From the NCBI GenBank assembly GCA_028023455.1, contig JAQFVV010006450.1, positions 285,501-349,500 on the forward strand: a stretch of 64,000 nt of DNA, in the 5' to 3' direction. Below the pieces are notes generated by a model, which was not told where the DNA came from, made no database searches, and saw only the letters and a list, made by a program, of their open reading frames with translations. The stretch is from Epiperipatus broadwayi. Its lineage: Eukaryota > Onychophora > Udeonychophora > Euonychophora > Peripatidae. The position numbers and the translations under genes were made by a program. This document shows positions 1 to 13,209 of the stretch, one piece after another (the stretch's first letter is position 1; each line of letters begins with the position of its first letter).

Positions 1-477
1 AATTTCTCTCTAGTCACTATAATTTCTTTACGAGAATTTTATGCTCTAGTAACATGGTTAACTTAAATATTCAAATTGACAATTTCGGTATCTAATGATT
101 GTTGAAATTTAGCATAAATAATAGTGAATCTATAGCTAAACTGGTAGAATGGTAAGATAAAATAAAGTTACTAGATGAAACTAAATCTCTATACGTTCCT
201 TTATAACATATGGTTAATATTTAAACTACCTAAAAAATAAATAAATAAATTTATATGCTAATATAAAAATTATTAGTTCTACAAATTTCATTTCAATTAT
301 ATAATTTCATCATAAGTAATCATAATTAATAATAAAAAAAATGAAATTGAATTTGAAAGTTTCAGATACATATTAAATTCTTTGGAAGACAGTATATATA
401 AATAAAAAATCCCCAAAGAAAAGATTTTCCATTAATATTTTAAAATATAAGATTAATAAGAAAAAATGTATTTTATC

Positions 478-810
478 TTAAATTCGGAAATATCCTTATT
501 TGAGAAAAATAAATAATTGAAAATTTCATTTCGTAATTTCTCATATAATTATTTTAAATTTGAAATAGATAAAAAAATATTGGATCAAAAAATAAAACAA
601 AATTGAAGTATCATTATACTGTATGTAGTCTTTTATTAAAACTAGACCAATTCAATATGTTTCTGATTATATGTCATTTTCAAATTATATCAATGAACAA
701 AATTTTAAAAAAGTGGAAGTATAGAACATTATATAAACATATTTTCTAAATTACAGTATTATAATAATTTAGAAATAGTTTTATTCTTTAACAAATAAAC
801 TGGAGCACTA
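478..810 (+). repeat. Dispersed direct repeat, left copy
   Basis: About 330 bp that recurs in the same orientation at roughly 2275-2590. Shared landmarks are the CGGAAAT start, the block around ATCAAAAAATAAAACAAAAT and the end AATAAACTGG. Similarity is high but broken by small indels. The copies do not begin with TG or end with CA, so I do not call them LTRs. No coding capacity is seen. Confidence 0.6.
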
Positions 811-1071
811 ATTTATTTCTGTTTTACCAAGATATTATTAGATATCGCAAAGCAATAAAGATATTCGTGATTATTGCGCAAACAAGGTTTTATAACAATA
901 ATAGAAACGTGAATTACTAAGTAAATACGTTATAATTATATATTAGTTTTTCAACAATTTTCATCACTTTAAACTGGGAAAAAGCATATAAAATAAATCA
1001 TTATTAAGAGTTATAGGTTTTTTTTTTATTGATTTAACTTATGCAGTATTATTTAAATTAAGTTTTCTTTT

Positions 1072-1290
1072 TTGCTACATTTTCATTTACCATTGTCAAA
1101 CTTCCTCCACTCACGACTTTGACGCCATCCATTTCAGATAAATACAATAATACTTATTACTAATTATTTTCGAAACTAGAGATCGTCTCTAGCACAGATA
1201 TAAACTTTAAACCTCAGTTAAAGATTAATATATCTGATTTTTTTTATTTTATACACTTACGGAGTTATTAACCTTTCTCTTTCCCATGTA
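1072..1290 (+). repeat. Dispersed repeat with inverted relative at 46 kb
   Basis: This stretch is closely matched, in reverse complement, by about 45951-46165. It includes the block TCAGATATATTAATC, the phrase AACTGAGGTTTAAAGTTTATA and the GTCAAAG-GTGAGTGG motif. It contains a perfect small hairpin, CTAGAGA/TCTCTAG (about 1176-1192). Its first ~22 bases (CTACATTTTCATTTACCATT) also recur at 1486. It is probably a non-coding mobile element of unknown class. Confidence 0.55.
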
Positions 1291-1372
1291 TAATATCTTA
1301 TAGATATAATAAACACCTCCATACTTCACCATTCTTTTTAAATTCATTTAAATAAAGATATAATAAAAGACA

Positions 1373-1431
1373 AATGACCCCCAAGATGCATTTCGTGCAG
1401 AACCAGCACTCATCAGTTAGCCCAAGTCACT
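1373..1431 (-). ncRNA. Hammerhead ribozyme, family 1, copy 1
   Basis: On the minus strand the core reads CUGAUGA (1410-1416 reversed), stem II GUGC/GCAC with loop UGGUUCU, then GAAA. Stem III is the six-base palindrome AUGCAU, with C17 opposite position 1385 as the predicted cleavage site. Stem I pairs CUAA with UUGG next to the core; an asymmetric internal loop follows, then AGUGAC pairs with GUCAUU. All invariant core bases are present, including a G-C pair at 10.1/11.1. Type I hammerheads with a palindromic minimal stem III are known from Penelope-like elements and metazoan retrozymes, where they work best as dimers. Activity here is inferred. Confidence 0.85.
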
Positions 1432-1550
1432 ATCTCATATATATATATCTTTATTATATGAAAAGTATTTATCTAGAGCAAATTACTACATTTTCATTTA
1501 CCATTGTTAATGAAGAGTTTTAAGTTTTCGTCACAATCGCATTAATTTCC

Positions 1551-1563
1551 TACAATCTGATTA
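1551..1563. repeat. Target-site duplication, left copy (13 bp)
   Basis: TACAATCTGATTA recurs exactly at 1860-1872. The pair bounds the 1564-1859 insertion. Confidence 0.8.
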
Positions 1564-1859
1564 GGGTATATGAGCACAGACTTTCACACGACTCACCACT
1601 TCCACACTATCTCATAACACTGATACACTTGAACACATGTTGAAAAGATAAATAATCACCAATAAACGTATTTCATGCTAAACCAGCAATCATCAGTTGG
1701 TCCAGATTGCCATCTCTACACATATATGTTATAAGTGCTCAAATATATACTAAGATAGCCAATCCTCAAGTGATGGGTCGTGTGAAAGTCTGTGCTCATA
1801 TACCCTATATATTACATATATAGACACAGGTATATAATAAGCCTGTGTGTTTCAGTTAT
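1564..1859 (-). mobile_element. Hammerhead retroelement, inverted insertion, family 1
   Basis: A 296-bp insertion between perfect 13-bp direct repeats. The left part runs in minus sense from a hammerhead (1654-1708) to an end reading GCTCATATACCCT. The right part carries the same end in plus sense, so positions 1563-1601 and 1767-1806 form inverted arms matching at about 37 of 39 positions. The right arm continues past the point where the left arm stops. It ends with a small hairpin (ACACAGG/CCTGTGT, about 1824-1848). A longer plus-sense piece of the same family lies at 19031-19114. No protein is encoded. TSD length fits target-primed reverse transcription. Confidence 0.75.
1654..1708 (-). 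ncRNA. Hammerhead ribozyme, family 1, copy 2 (decayed)
   Basis: On the minus strand CUGAUGA (1690-1696) is followed by a stem II of UGC/GCA with loop UGGUUUA, closed by a U-U mismatch instead of the usual G-C. Then comes GAAA. The stem III region is AUACGUUU, one change from a palindrome. Stem I can form ACCAA with UUGGU, then after a bulge AAUC with GAUU. It is related to the copy at 1373-1431, about 275 bp away. The lost 10.1/11.1 pair suggests reduced or no activity. Confidence 0.7.
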
Positions 1860-2274
1860 TACAATCTGATTAAAAAATCATACAAATAATATCAAAATGA
1901 TAAGTACTCAAAAAAATAAAAAAACAGATAAAGTACATTCCCTTATTAGTATGTCGTCTCTTCTAACGGTGTTATCATATTGCGATCGTATATTTTGTTT
2001 TTAGAAAGTTCATCAATACTTATCTGATATTCATTAACCTGGATCACTATTACAGACAATAATAGCAAGATACCATTTTATGACCAATATAAAATGACTA
2101 GGTAAGTTATAAGTTAGTCATTGCTAAAAAAAAAAAAAACAATTCTAAATCTGTTGTGACCTATACTTGAATCCCAGTTCACAATCCTAGTTAGCAAATA
2201 TGAGATCATTAAATCAATAGCTAATAAATGAGATTTATCATTACAAATATTATTGCCGTAGGTCTTGTAAATAA

Positions 2275-2590
2275 TAAACTCGGAAATGTTCTTATTTCAG
2301 TTAAAATAAATAGTTGAAAATTTCATAATTTCTCATTAAAATATGAAATAGATAAAAATATTGAATCAAAAAATAAAACAAAATTGAAACGTCATTATAC
2401 TGTATATAATCTTTTATTAAAAGTAGACCAATTCAACATGATTCGGATTGCAGTCCTGTTTCAAATTATCTCAGTGAACAAGATAAAAAAAAATGTAAGT
2501 TTAGAGAATTGCATAAACATATTTTCTTAATTATTATAATAATTTAGAAATGGTTTTATTCTTATAAATAAACTGGGGCTTACTTATCTT
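2275..2590 (+). repeat. Dispersed direct repeat, right copy
   Basis: Same-orientation relative of 478-810, about 1.8 kb downstream. It ends with AAATAAACTGGGGC where the left copy has AAATAAACTGGAGC. No coding capacity is seen. Confidence 0.6.
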
Positions 2591-4415
2591 AATTATAATT
2601 ACAATACTTATTTAAATGTTAAACAATCACTTATTTAATAGTGTGGGCATGTAAATGTATTACAATGTTATCAGAAAAAGATTAAGAAATATCTAAGAAA
2701 ATATTAAAATGGGTATATTGTACAGCTTAAATTAGTGATAAAGTAGTGGCACTTGAGATCTAAGTGAAGCTGAATTGAAGCTCAATATGTCATTTCTGGT
2801 GCTCAAAGGAAAGTCTCATATTATTCTGAAAATTAATCACTCAATTTTTTCATATTGTAAAAAAAAATATGTGACAACTTTGTTAGAATTTTGTTGCGGC
2901 TATATAATTAATACTATTTTCAACTGGAATGAATTGAAAATAAATATATATGAGCAACTTATTTATATATATTCTCCATGAATGAAGTAATTTTGTATGT
3001 GCAAATATATATTGTAACAGTATATATGAAAAAAAGTTCTTCTTATTCAATATGCCCCATGAATTGAGGCATCAATTACTTTAATGATATATACTCTTCA
3101 AAGTACCACAATATGTGGAAGAGAAAGATGGAAATATCAATTCCATATGCATCCAACATTCACTGCTAAACTACACGAGCATGAGAAAAGTTAAACAATG
3201 TAGTTCCTTATATCTTCATGAATTGCTTACATGCATACATATATTTATTGGTATGAAGAAGTTTAAAAAATATATTCTGGAATTAAAGAGATATTTTATT
3301 AATTTTCAAGATATATTTAAAATAATCATATATTCTTCAATCTCAAGAGTAAATATATTGTGTTGACTTTATAAGTATGATATACGATCAAAATTAATTA
3401 TTGTGATATGTGAATAAATAATAAATTGAGATACAAAACTAAATTTAATAAAATCATTTACATCTTTACTTACATTAGAATCAAAATTCAAGTTAACAAA
3501 TGATAACTTTATTAGTTTAGATAATTTGTGTGTTGTTTAGATTCTGGTTATTATAATTTACACAGAAGATAAATAAATAAGATAAATACCAAGGTGAATC
3601 AGTTTTCATAAATTCCTGCTGTACATCTGGAAAAAGAAAACTAAACAAGGGTTATAATTATTAATTCTATAAATATATTAGATATTATGTTAAAGAGATT
3701 ACTATTACATATATGTTTCTTGGATAATTGATTAAATACTAATGTCTATGTCAACCATGTCTAATTATTTATATTTCAGCGCATTTAAGTCTTCTATCAA
3801 AAGACGAATCCAAACTAATCTACAGTTATTTCTTTATAAATTACAACTCAAGGTAACAATCTCAAAATATATACATATACCTTAAACTAGATAAAGATAA
3901 ACTCATCATCTATTTATTCTTAAAGATAATTATATATATCTCAACATTAAGTAAAATAAAGGTAAAATTTATCTTTAAATAAACATATGCTAATAACACC
4001 TAAAATAAAAATACTATTCTTAAGAATGAACTCTATTGAGATAGCAACATCAAACAAAATCCAAGTTATTTTAGAAGTACTGTAGTTAAATATTTAAAAT
4101 ATGAAAATATTATTACCATAAATCTTTTAAATAACCCTTTAATCTAGTTATGTTTTAAAGATACACAAAATAAAAAATACACAAATATCAATATAATTCA
4201 CTCATTCATATAATAACTTCTTGTATATATGTGCATATATATATATAAGTCCAAATTTTTTTTTACCTAGTATGTACAATACTTTCTTTAGGAGTTCTAA
4301 AATAAATAAAACTCAGTGTGCCAATAGCCAAAAAAAAAATTTAAACCTTTATTAAAAGAAATTTAATTAGAAAGTTCTGTATTGAAACTCTTGGCAAATA
4401 ATTATTTTGTGTCAA
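2591..4415. other. AT-rich stretch, nothing recognised
   Basis: Two short open frames (68 and 83 codons) lie here, but their residues are dominated by K, I, N, F and Y. This is what AT-rich non-coding sequence gives, and no domain is visible. I see no RNA gene or element boundary. Confidence 0.5.
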
Positions 4416-4507
4416 GCATTGGTGGTCGAGAGGTCAGCAATGGCTGCTTTACAAGCAGTTGTCCCGGGTTAGTGGATTTGCTTCCCGGCTGGCTGATGTT
4501 ATGACAC
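4416..4507 (+). mobile_element. tRNA-derived SINE head
   Basis: Begins GCATTGGTGGTCGAGAGGTC and contains an A-box-like TGGTCGAGAGG. The anticodon-arm-like stem is GCTGC/GCAGT with loop TTTACAA. The expected B-box position is damaged (GGATTTGCTTCCCGG). A second copy at 40849-40930 shares the same start and the ATGACAC end, but with a different anticodon arm. The acceptor stem cannot be closed, so this is a SINE or tRNA pseudogene and not a functional tRNA. Confidence 0.65.
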
Positions 4508-7500
4508 ATGAGGAAAAAATAATAATTATTTTGTTCTGATCCTCTTGAAAAAATTCAGAAAAATAATTTTAAGTGCAACTAAATTTCATTAAAATGATTT
4601 TTTAAACCTTACATGAATAGCCTATTGTGTTCTTGTTAAATGGAGATCAAACAGTTATTGGAAATATTCATGCTTGGTTGATTCTTGAAGATGTCAACAG
4701 TTATTCCTTGAAAATTTTTTTCTAACTATAGGAAAAAATTATTATTTTCATAAGTAGAGTGTTTTTACATTTTAAAGATTTTTTATAATGCAATAATTAT
4801 TGAGATGACTGTTACTCACAAAATATAAATAAGATATTGGTAAATATATTGGCAGTACTTCATGAAAGAATCAAGCAATACCCCTCCTACTCTACTGGTT
4901 TTTAGCCAGACATTTTTTAAAATTCAGTCATTTAATTTTATAGTAAAACAAGACATCCAAATCTTCTGAAGATAGTATACTAAGTAAAATCTTTCTAGAA
5001 TATCTGCACTTGTGTCAGCATTGCTTCGACATTTTTAGAATACCTTGCATATGATATAGCATTTTATTGTCTTTATCTAGAGAGTCACACATACATTGTT
5101 TGACAACAATTTAGAATTACCAGGCATTTAAATAAATATTTATTTTGATATTTTTTTTAAAAATATCTTAAATAATTTTTATATAAAATTTATTACAACT
5201 GATTACAGTATATTGATTTTTAAATAAATGTAACAAAATGAACTTGTGCAGGAATTAAAAATAGACACAACTTTTTTTAAAAATACTGTAAGGTCTAACA
5301 TAAGGATTCTACAAAAATATTGAAGGAGAGTATATTTTTGACTAATTATCAAGTAGTATGATTTGAGTGATTTTTTATCCTTGTTTCACTCTCTAAATAA
5401 AAATACAAAAGACTTAAGTGAGTGAGTAATTAGATAAGTTGTTAAAGAGTTGGATACTCCAAAAAAGAAAAAAAGAAAGCTGATTGGAACTAAAAAAAAA
5501 TTCAAATTTTATTTGGTAAAAATTAGAATTCTGATTATACATATGGACAATGCTACAAGACCTTTCTATTTTTATAAATAAACTGATAAATTAGTTTGGC
5601 AATAGACACAGTCATCAACATTACAAGATTCTAAAAGTTCTTATATTGATTTCAATTAAGAGAGTTGAATCTCTTTTCTAAATCTTGATGAAGTAAGCTA
5701 TGAAAATTCTAATGCATAAAGGAATACAGTATAAGCATTTGTTCTTTCAACAGTTGATCAGTAAATACTTATCTGCTTTCATTTTATATATTTATATAGA
5801 TGATATTTTAGCTGACTAATAGAAAGCTAACTTTCTAGGTATAAATTGAATTAATTATTAAAAAATATGATAAATTTTGGGTGTACAATTGCCATTTTAA
5901 ATACTTATGTCTCAAGATAATAAAAATATTAATTTTAACAGCCTACTTTATTACAAAAATGTACATGTCATTCCATATTTTAAATTGTTTAATCAGTTTA
6001 CAATGTATATCTTTATTATAAATAAATTTTAAATGCATTTTGATATCAATAAACGCACATTCAGCACATCTGTATTTATCTTAACTTTAATAAATATTTA
6101 AAATTAATTTTATAAATAGAATTAATATTCAATATATATATATATGGCATTATTAATAGGCAGTAGAAATGAAATGGAAGGTAGAAGTCAAATATAAACA
6201 ATTCACTTGAGTCCAAATAATATTTGAATATTGTGCCCTTTTCTATAGGTCAGTAATAATTCATAACAGTCAATTACTAAAAAAATTTAAATTTAGAATA
6301 TGTTTTTTTTAATACATTAATTATATTAAGTCAATTATACCTTTAAAGTACAATTTGAAGCTAAAGAGAATATGTAGTATATAAAATCATTTAAAAAATA
6401 GTTATATAAAGCTTTAAATATTGTTGTATATGGTTGTAAAAGCTGGCCATATTAAATAACACAGCTATAAATATTAAAAGTATATTTAAAAATTCGATTT
6501 TAATAGTTTAAAACTTATAGTTAATAAATACAGTGTTTAAATTTATAATCATATTTAATAAACAAAAATTAATATGGTATATTTTTAAAATAAACTTTGT
6601 GATGGTGAAAATTATATCTAATTCTATATTTTCTAAATTGTTCTTCCAAATTTTTTATAATTATTTTATATAATATAATAAGTGTATCAATTTTATTAGT
6701 CTAGACAGAGAAATAGATAGAAAAACGTCTGTCAAAGTTGTAATCACGTGGTTTTTTAATGTATACTATTATACACACACTTGTTTGAAATAATGACAAA
6801 GTTTAAAATATTTTTAAAGTTATATTATAGAATTGGATAGAATTATTGCCCATCATAAAAGCAAAAAATAATAAATATTAAGTTAACTATCATATGTAAT
6901 GTTTAAATAGTTTTAATAAAATAATAATTTATTTAAAAGTAATATTTTAAGTAATGTTTTAGGTTCATTACGTCATCATTTTATTTTTCAAATATAATTC
7001 TACTATAAATTGAAAATCTGTAAATTTGTTTTCAAGCGGGGTAAGAATTGACCAATAAGAAATAAGTATCCTTACAGACGATAAATATTGTTGTAACTAA
7101 CTTATAGCGGGAGAATAAAAAATGTATTGAAACCGGAGAGAGGTAAATTATAACTATCAAAAGATAGTATTTTAAAAAATCTTATATTTTAGTCAATTTT
7201 TTAGTACTTTCTTATAACTTTATCTGCAAAAAACTAATTGATAATTTTAAAAATATCTTTTTGCAAAAGAGAGTATAAACTAAAAATATTTTAATAATTT
7301 CGTTTTAATATGATTTTCTAATTTTTAAAGTACTTATCAGTCGTATTTTATCTAAAAGTTTAACCTAAGCTATGCAATAAAAAATGGATATACTACAAAA
7401 TAAAATGGATAGAAATTGTAATGCTGAAGAAATATTTGAATATTTATTGATACAGCTTTATTTATGCATAACCGGAGAACTTTTGTTGGTACATAAAAAA

Positions 7501-10500
7501 AAAACCACAGCACGGACATTATACGGAGTCTAAAAATGTATTGAAACGTATGATTTATAAGCTTATTCAAGATTTAATTTTAAATAGTAATAAGACAATT
7601 ATATATTGCATGAATTATTTTATATAGTATGATATTCAAAGGAATAAAATGTTACATCCTTTCTAAAGGTAACATTTTAAAAAATATTTTCGAGTGCAGA
7701 ACTAAATAAAGAACCCAGGAAAATATGTTACAGAAGCGTTTTGTATTAAAATATCCGTTCTTCGAATTATTTAAAATGTACTTGGAAAAAATTTGTTCAA
7801 AAGTATTTGAAGTTTTTATTTTAAAAGAGATGTATAAAAATACCAAGTGAAAGTTTCAATGTATCAAGAAGAAAACAGAGATAAAAGTGAACACATAGAT
7901 GAATGAAAAAATGGATCCATGGAAATATAAATGGTACTTAAAAGTTTATCGAATATTTTAAAATTAAATTAGATGGATTGATGCATTGGATACGCAGAGA
8001 TTATTGGTAGAGAAGATTAAGAAGCTTCAAGGGATTAATTAATATTATCATCCTAAAAATGAAAACAAGGATTATTTTCTAGATATTAATAAATGGATTA
8101 ATAATTATTTTTGTTTTAAACTTTAACGCGCTTGGAGAACATTTTAAAAAAAAACTCTAGAGAAAATAATAAGTATTTTGGACTTATCAGAACTATCGTC
8201 AAGAAAATATGTAACTATAGTTTTGATTTTTTTATTTTGTTGACCTAATTTAAATCTAAAATTTTATATAAGATTAGGAAAAACATAAAAACATTAATTT
8301 GTTAATATTAAAATCTTATAATATAACAATCTAATAATTTAGCTAAAAAATATTTTAATATAAAGTGTATGGGTATGAATTTTTTTTCTATATCTGCAAT
8401 GCTCAAGTGGACAAAGGAAGCCTACTGAACACGATGACTAGATAAAGGTTATTGGTAATAATAATAACTATTAATAATTTTATAATGTATATTTTGTTTT
8501 CTTTAGATCATCCATAAATTGGAAGAATGAAGTGTAAAAGTTTTTTTTAAATTATATGTAACGCATTTTATACAACATTTTAAAAAAACATTATGAGATA
8601 GGATTGATTTGAAAATATGCATAATCCAACATAACAAATAATTGTGTGATTCTTTTAAAAATTTTATGATATGGGATATTCAAATATTGTCTAAGTAAAT
8701 CGTATATGATTAAACATACAGAGCAATGAAGTAAGCAGACTTTTCTTATGGGATAGTAAGATTGTTTAACTATTAATGAATTTTATTTATTGTTTTGTAA
8801 ATGCAGATAGTTATTTATCAATGTAAGATGTAGAAAAATCTTGAGAAATAATGTTGAGATAGTGGCTTGGAAGTACTTAGTGAACAGGAAACCAAGATGA
8901 TGTATTTTAAAAAAAAATAGGATGTTATAAGGAATGGGAATAATATTTAGTCTTTATGTGGTTATCAGCATAGTTAACATAGCCCTATGACTGATACATA
9001 TTTTATTGGACAGTGTTTATATTACTTTAAATATTTGATGTTCTAATAAAGCTGAAGAAATAGCTTTAACATCGCCCTGTACTAGAGGATATTAGGCAGA
9101 TAAATGTCCTACCTCTTCGCACTGTGCCATGATTTTGAGATATGTTAAGAATAATACTCTAGCTTTCTTCCTTAATCCTATACATCTATTTTCGCTATCT
9201 TTATTTCATGTAACTGCATCGTTTAGTAAGATATTTTAAGAGAAATGATAAATAATTTAGAACTAAGGTTGTGCTATCGTTTTTTGTATAAGATTAGTTT
9301 AGTTGCTTATAAGGAGCAGAATGTTATAACTTAAAATTGAAGATCCAAAGTATCCTAAGGAAGGAAAAGAATCATAAAATATATTTTGAATTTTATTTCG
9401 GAAATGAAATATAAAATTTTTTAAAATAAGGTATCTAAACAAAGATATTTTTAAAGTGATAATATTTTTAAATGCTTTAGTATATTTTTTTAAGAGAAAA
9501 TAAGTATTGCATTTTTTTTTTAAAAATACAATAGTACAAAGTAGATTATGTAAACAATATGCATAGTATATTTTTGTTTATTGATTAACAGAAATCTATT
9601 AATGATTAAATGTATATCATACTAAAGTAAGGCTTAAAGAAGAATATATTATGATTAGTAAACATTGTGTGATAAATACTAAAATCTAGTATTGAATTTT
9701 GGATAATAGTTTGTGTAACATCTTTGACTTTGCAAGATGAATTTTTTTTTTAATATTTTGAGAAATCCATACTCATTATAAAATTTTGTTTTCTATGGAA
9801 TGTTTCTAAGTATGAATTTTTAAAATAGGATAGTTTAATAATATTAGAAATAAAATGCTGTTGCTAATAAAGTAGATAAATTTATTTGTAATAAGTTAAC
9901 CATGATGAGAAACCAAATAATAACATTTTTTTTTAAATTTTGTCCTAAATCTAAATAAAATATAATTGAAATATAAATTATTTTTTTATAACCAGGTAGA
10001 TCAAACTGTAAAATAAAAAAGGTTAAGGATATCCACTGTAAATAATGTAAATAAATTGTTTAGTTATGTATTGTTAGTAATAAACTTTGTTAAATTTTGT
10101 TATTAAAAAAAAATTTTGTGTCAGAGTTGTTTATTTCTCCACATTTCTGCATGAAAACACGATATATGCATAATAACTGAAACAAATATATAGTTTTGCA
10201 CAAAAGATAAATAAAGAATTATCTTAAGAATTTTAAATATTTTATTGGTATTCATTATAATTAAATAATCATAATCTTACATTATTTTATTGGTCATAAA
10301 TCAGTTATCACAATATTATAATAAATTATATGCTATCAGTTGCCACACATATTTTGTTTGTCAGATTATTAAAATGCTACCACGTATTTATTATATCATT
10401 ATATGAAGAATATTATTATTGTTATTTATTATTATTATTAGTTTAAGTGTAGTAGATTATGACATAAAATCCCTTCTCATATTTTACTACTGTATTTTTA

Positions 10501-11822
10501 AATTAACTTAGAATAAACTTTATGAACCTGAGATTATTTTATTTGAGCTAGATTATTATTAAATAGAAGATTAAGATTTAATTATTAGTTTAGTCTTAGT
10601 GAGTAGAAGTTATTAAAGTCGTAAGAATACTATGAGTTTGTTATTTGAAATAGTAATAAAGGGGGATAGTGTTCTTATGCCATTGAGGTAGTATCCTGTA
10701 GGATATTGGCTCAATGTAATCTATCTTGTCACCTGTATTTTCACTTCAAGTCTCATGAAAATATTAAATATTTATTTAATTTATTTTATAAACTGAACCT
10801 TATTTGTATTTTAAATTTAAGCTAGTGAAACATTTTAATTTTAATGCTGAATATTTTAGTTATTAATTATTAACTGAGATAGAACCCGTTTTATTTTATA
10901 CTATCTGGAAGTGGAGATGCAGAATTACAAGGTCAGTATATATACATCAATGGCAATTTCTGGAAAAAAATACTGATATGATAAATTACATATATATTTA
11001 TATGTATGTGTGGTATAAAAATATTTCTCCCCATTTTTCATTATAATTTATTTTCTTTCTTATCTAATATTAAAAATTAACCTCTGTTGATCTCCTAAGA
11101 TGTTTTCTTTGTTGCAGTATTCCTAAGCAAATTATTTGCCATTAGTAAAATAAAACTTCTTGAAGATCAAATGAAACTTTTGATTTAATAATTAAACTTT
11201 CCAATGATGTTTTTATACTTATTTATCAATAAAAGATATTATTAAATTGTATTTCTGTTTGATAAGTAATGTTAAAATTATATGACTTCTAAATAAAACT
11301 CAATACGCATTATCAATTTAAAAATTAAATAATACTTCTAAATTATTTTTTTAAAAACTTTTAATTGCTTTTTACAAGTTACTATTTCAATATCTTCAAA
11401 CTGTAGTAGTAAATTGTATCTAAATACATCAATGACATCTATACATAAGGAAAATAAATTGATATTGAAGTTTCATTTATTGAATTATTTATTTATTTAA
11501 AAGGTGCTAAAAACTATCTTAATCAGATAGGAAATGATAAATTTTCTCAAATTATTACTAAATGATTTGGATCATTATTATAATTTAGTTTAGTTCACTT
11601 ATTATGGAGAAACACTATATGGAATTTTTTAAATTACTTAATTCATTATTTCTTTTATAATTTGTGTATTTATTATCTTTAGTAATTCTCTGATAAATAA
11701 TGAATTGAAAAAATCAGCTGATCATATGAACAAACCAATGCTCACTGCTAGTGGAATAGGTTACAGATTATTTATAAATAGAAAATACAATTATCAATCT
11801 TCAGATTTCTAATAAGTCACAT
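4508..11822. other. Long AT-rich stretch, nothing recognised
   Basis: About 7.3 kb with no frame longer than about 66 codons, no transposon motif and no RNA core that I can see. Slightly less AT-rich islands occur at about 8980-9240 and 10630-10760. The latter includes a small hairpin around GTATCCTGTAGGATA. Neither resembles a family I know. Confidence 0.5.
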
Positions 11823-11915
11823 TTATTTTATATAGCACGATGTTTTTATAAACTGTAATACCAATAAGCCAATAAGCTAATGCACATGCGCTTTGTAGAT
11901 GTCAGAGTGAATTTA
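11823..11915 (+). repeat. Dispersed short repeat
   Basis: The phrase TTTATATAGCACGATGTTT, followed by ATAAACTGTAAT and GCACATGCGCTTTG, recurs in the same orientation at 43428-43500. Its first part appears again at 43606-43640. This is a low-copy interspersed repeat of unknown class. Confidence 0.5.
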
Positions 11916-12256
11916 ATTAAATATTTATATTAGTATAGGTAATATGATAAATTTCAAGAATATAAAATAATTCTCCATATATGGTTAAAGTATAAAAAAT
12001 CAACAAGAGTACTAGACTTTCAATACTCTTTCACACAGATGAATACTGGTTATAGTACTTCCATCTAATTATTTAATAATATATTAATTACTAATTTGCT
12101 ATTTAATTATTTGCTACTATGTTAAAACTGAGCTATTGTTTAAAATTTAATTTATAATTAAATCAATATTACAATTACTATTGATGAATAAATAAAATGT
12201 AATTAAATCGTATATGACCTCTCTATAGTTTTACTTAAAACATAACATTAACCTAG

Positions 12257-12372
12257 CTATCCTTTAATATAGAAGTGACTTAGTTCTTCCAATTCTTTTT
12301 CATATTTTTCTTCTAAACTCATTTATGACTCTGAAATAATCCATTTTTCTCTTTCAATCCTTTTCAATTCTG
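12257..12372 (-). pseudogene. Possible coiled-coil exon relic
   Basis: On the minus strand, after a plausible acceptor (CTTTTAACAG), the sequence reads ELKRIEREKWIISES, a stop, then MSLEEKYEKELEELSHFYIK and a second stop. The charged heptad-like pattern is unlike the F/I/N/K-rich frames typical of this window, so I suspect decayed coding sequence. The internal stop argues against a working exon. No family is identified, and chance remains possible. Confidence 0.22.
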
Positions 12373-13209
12373 TTAAAAGAATTACTAGAAATAAAAATTA
12401 ATTTCATTTACAAATATTTTGTATTTCTTTAAAAGTCATGCTAACTACATAATGAAATTTTTATTTCCTTTGCTTTATTTAATGCAATCATATTCTGATA
12501 TTATTTTTTGTATTCAGCATTTTGAATTTTATCTGTCACCAACAAAAATTCTTTATATTATTTAAAATCATTTCAATTTTTAAATTCAATTATATATTTT
12601 TTTTCACTTCAATTTTTCTTCCTGTATAGAATTATGTTTAAGATCAAATGGTTTTTCTCCATTTATTTTATCAATATTAGAATCTTTTTATAATAATGAA
12701 TATAAATAAAATAATATTTTTGTTAAAAGTTATGGGAAGTCAGTGCTTTGTAAATAGACTTATTATAATAAAAACTATTATCAACAATGGTCAGATATTT
12801 TATTATTATTTAATAACAGTAATCATTTCCAGGAAACTCTTCAAAATCAATAAAACTGTATATATATTCATCCCCATACTCTTAACTTTCTTAAATATAA
12901 TTCTGAATTAAAAGGGAGAATTCATTAAATATATTAACTAAGATTTCCTGATATTCCTAAGTTAATATAACCCTTATTTCAACATTGCAAACCTATTTTC
13001 CAAGTCCCTATTGCAATTAATTACCAAAAAGCAAAATATAAAAGACATTTAAGATGAATGGTTTCAAAAATTATCATTTATATCAATACTCAAACCATAT
13101 TCTCCACTTCAACAGTAACTATATATATAACAGTAGCAAACTCTCTATACAATAGTTCTACAAAATGCAAGTCATAGTAATCATGAGATGTCTTAATGAT
13201 TTAATAATT

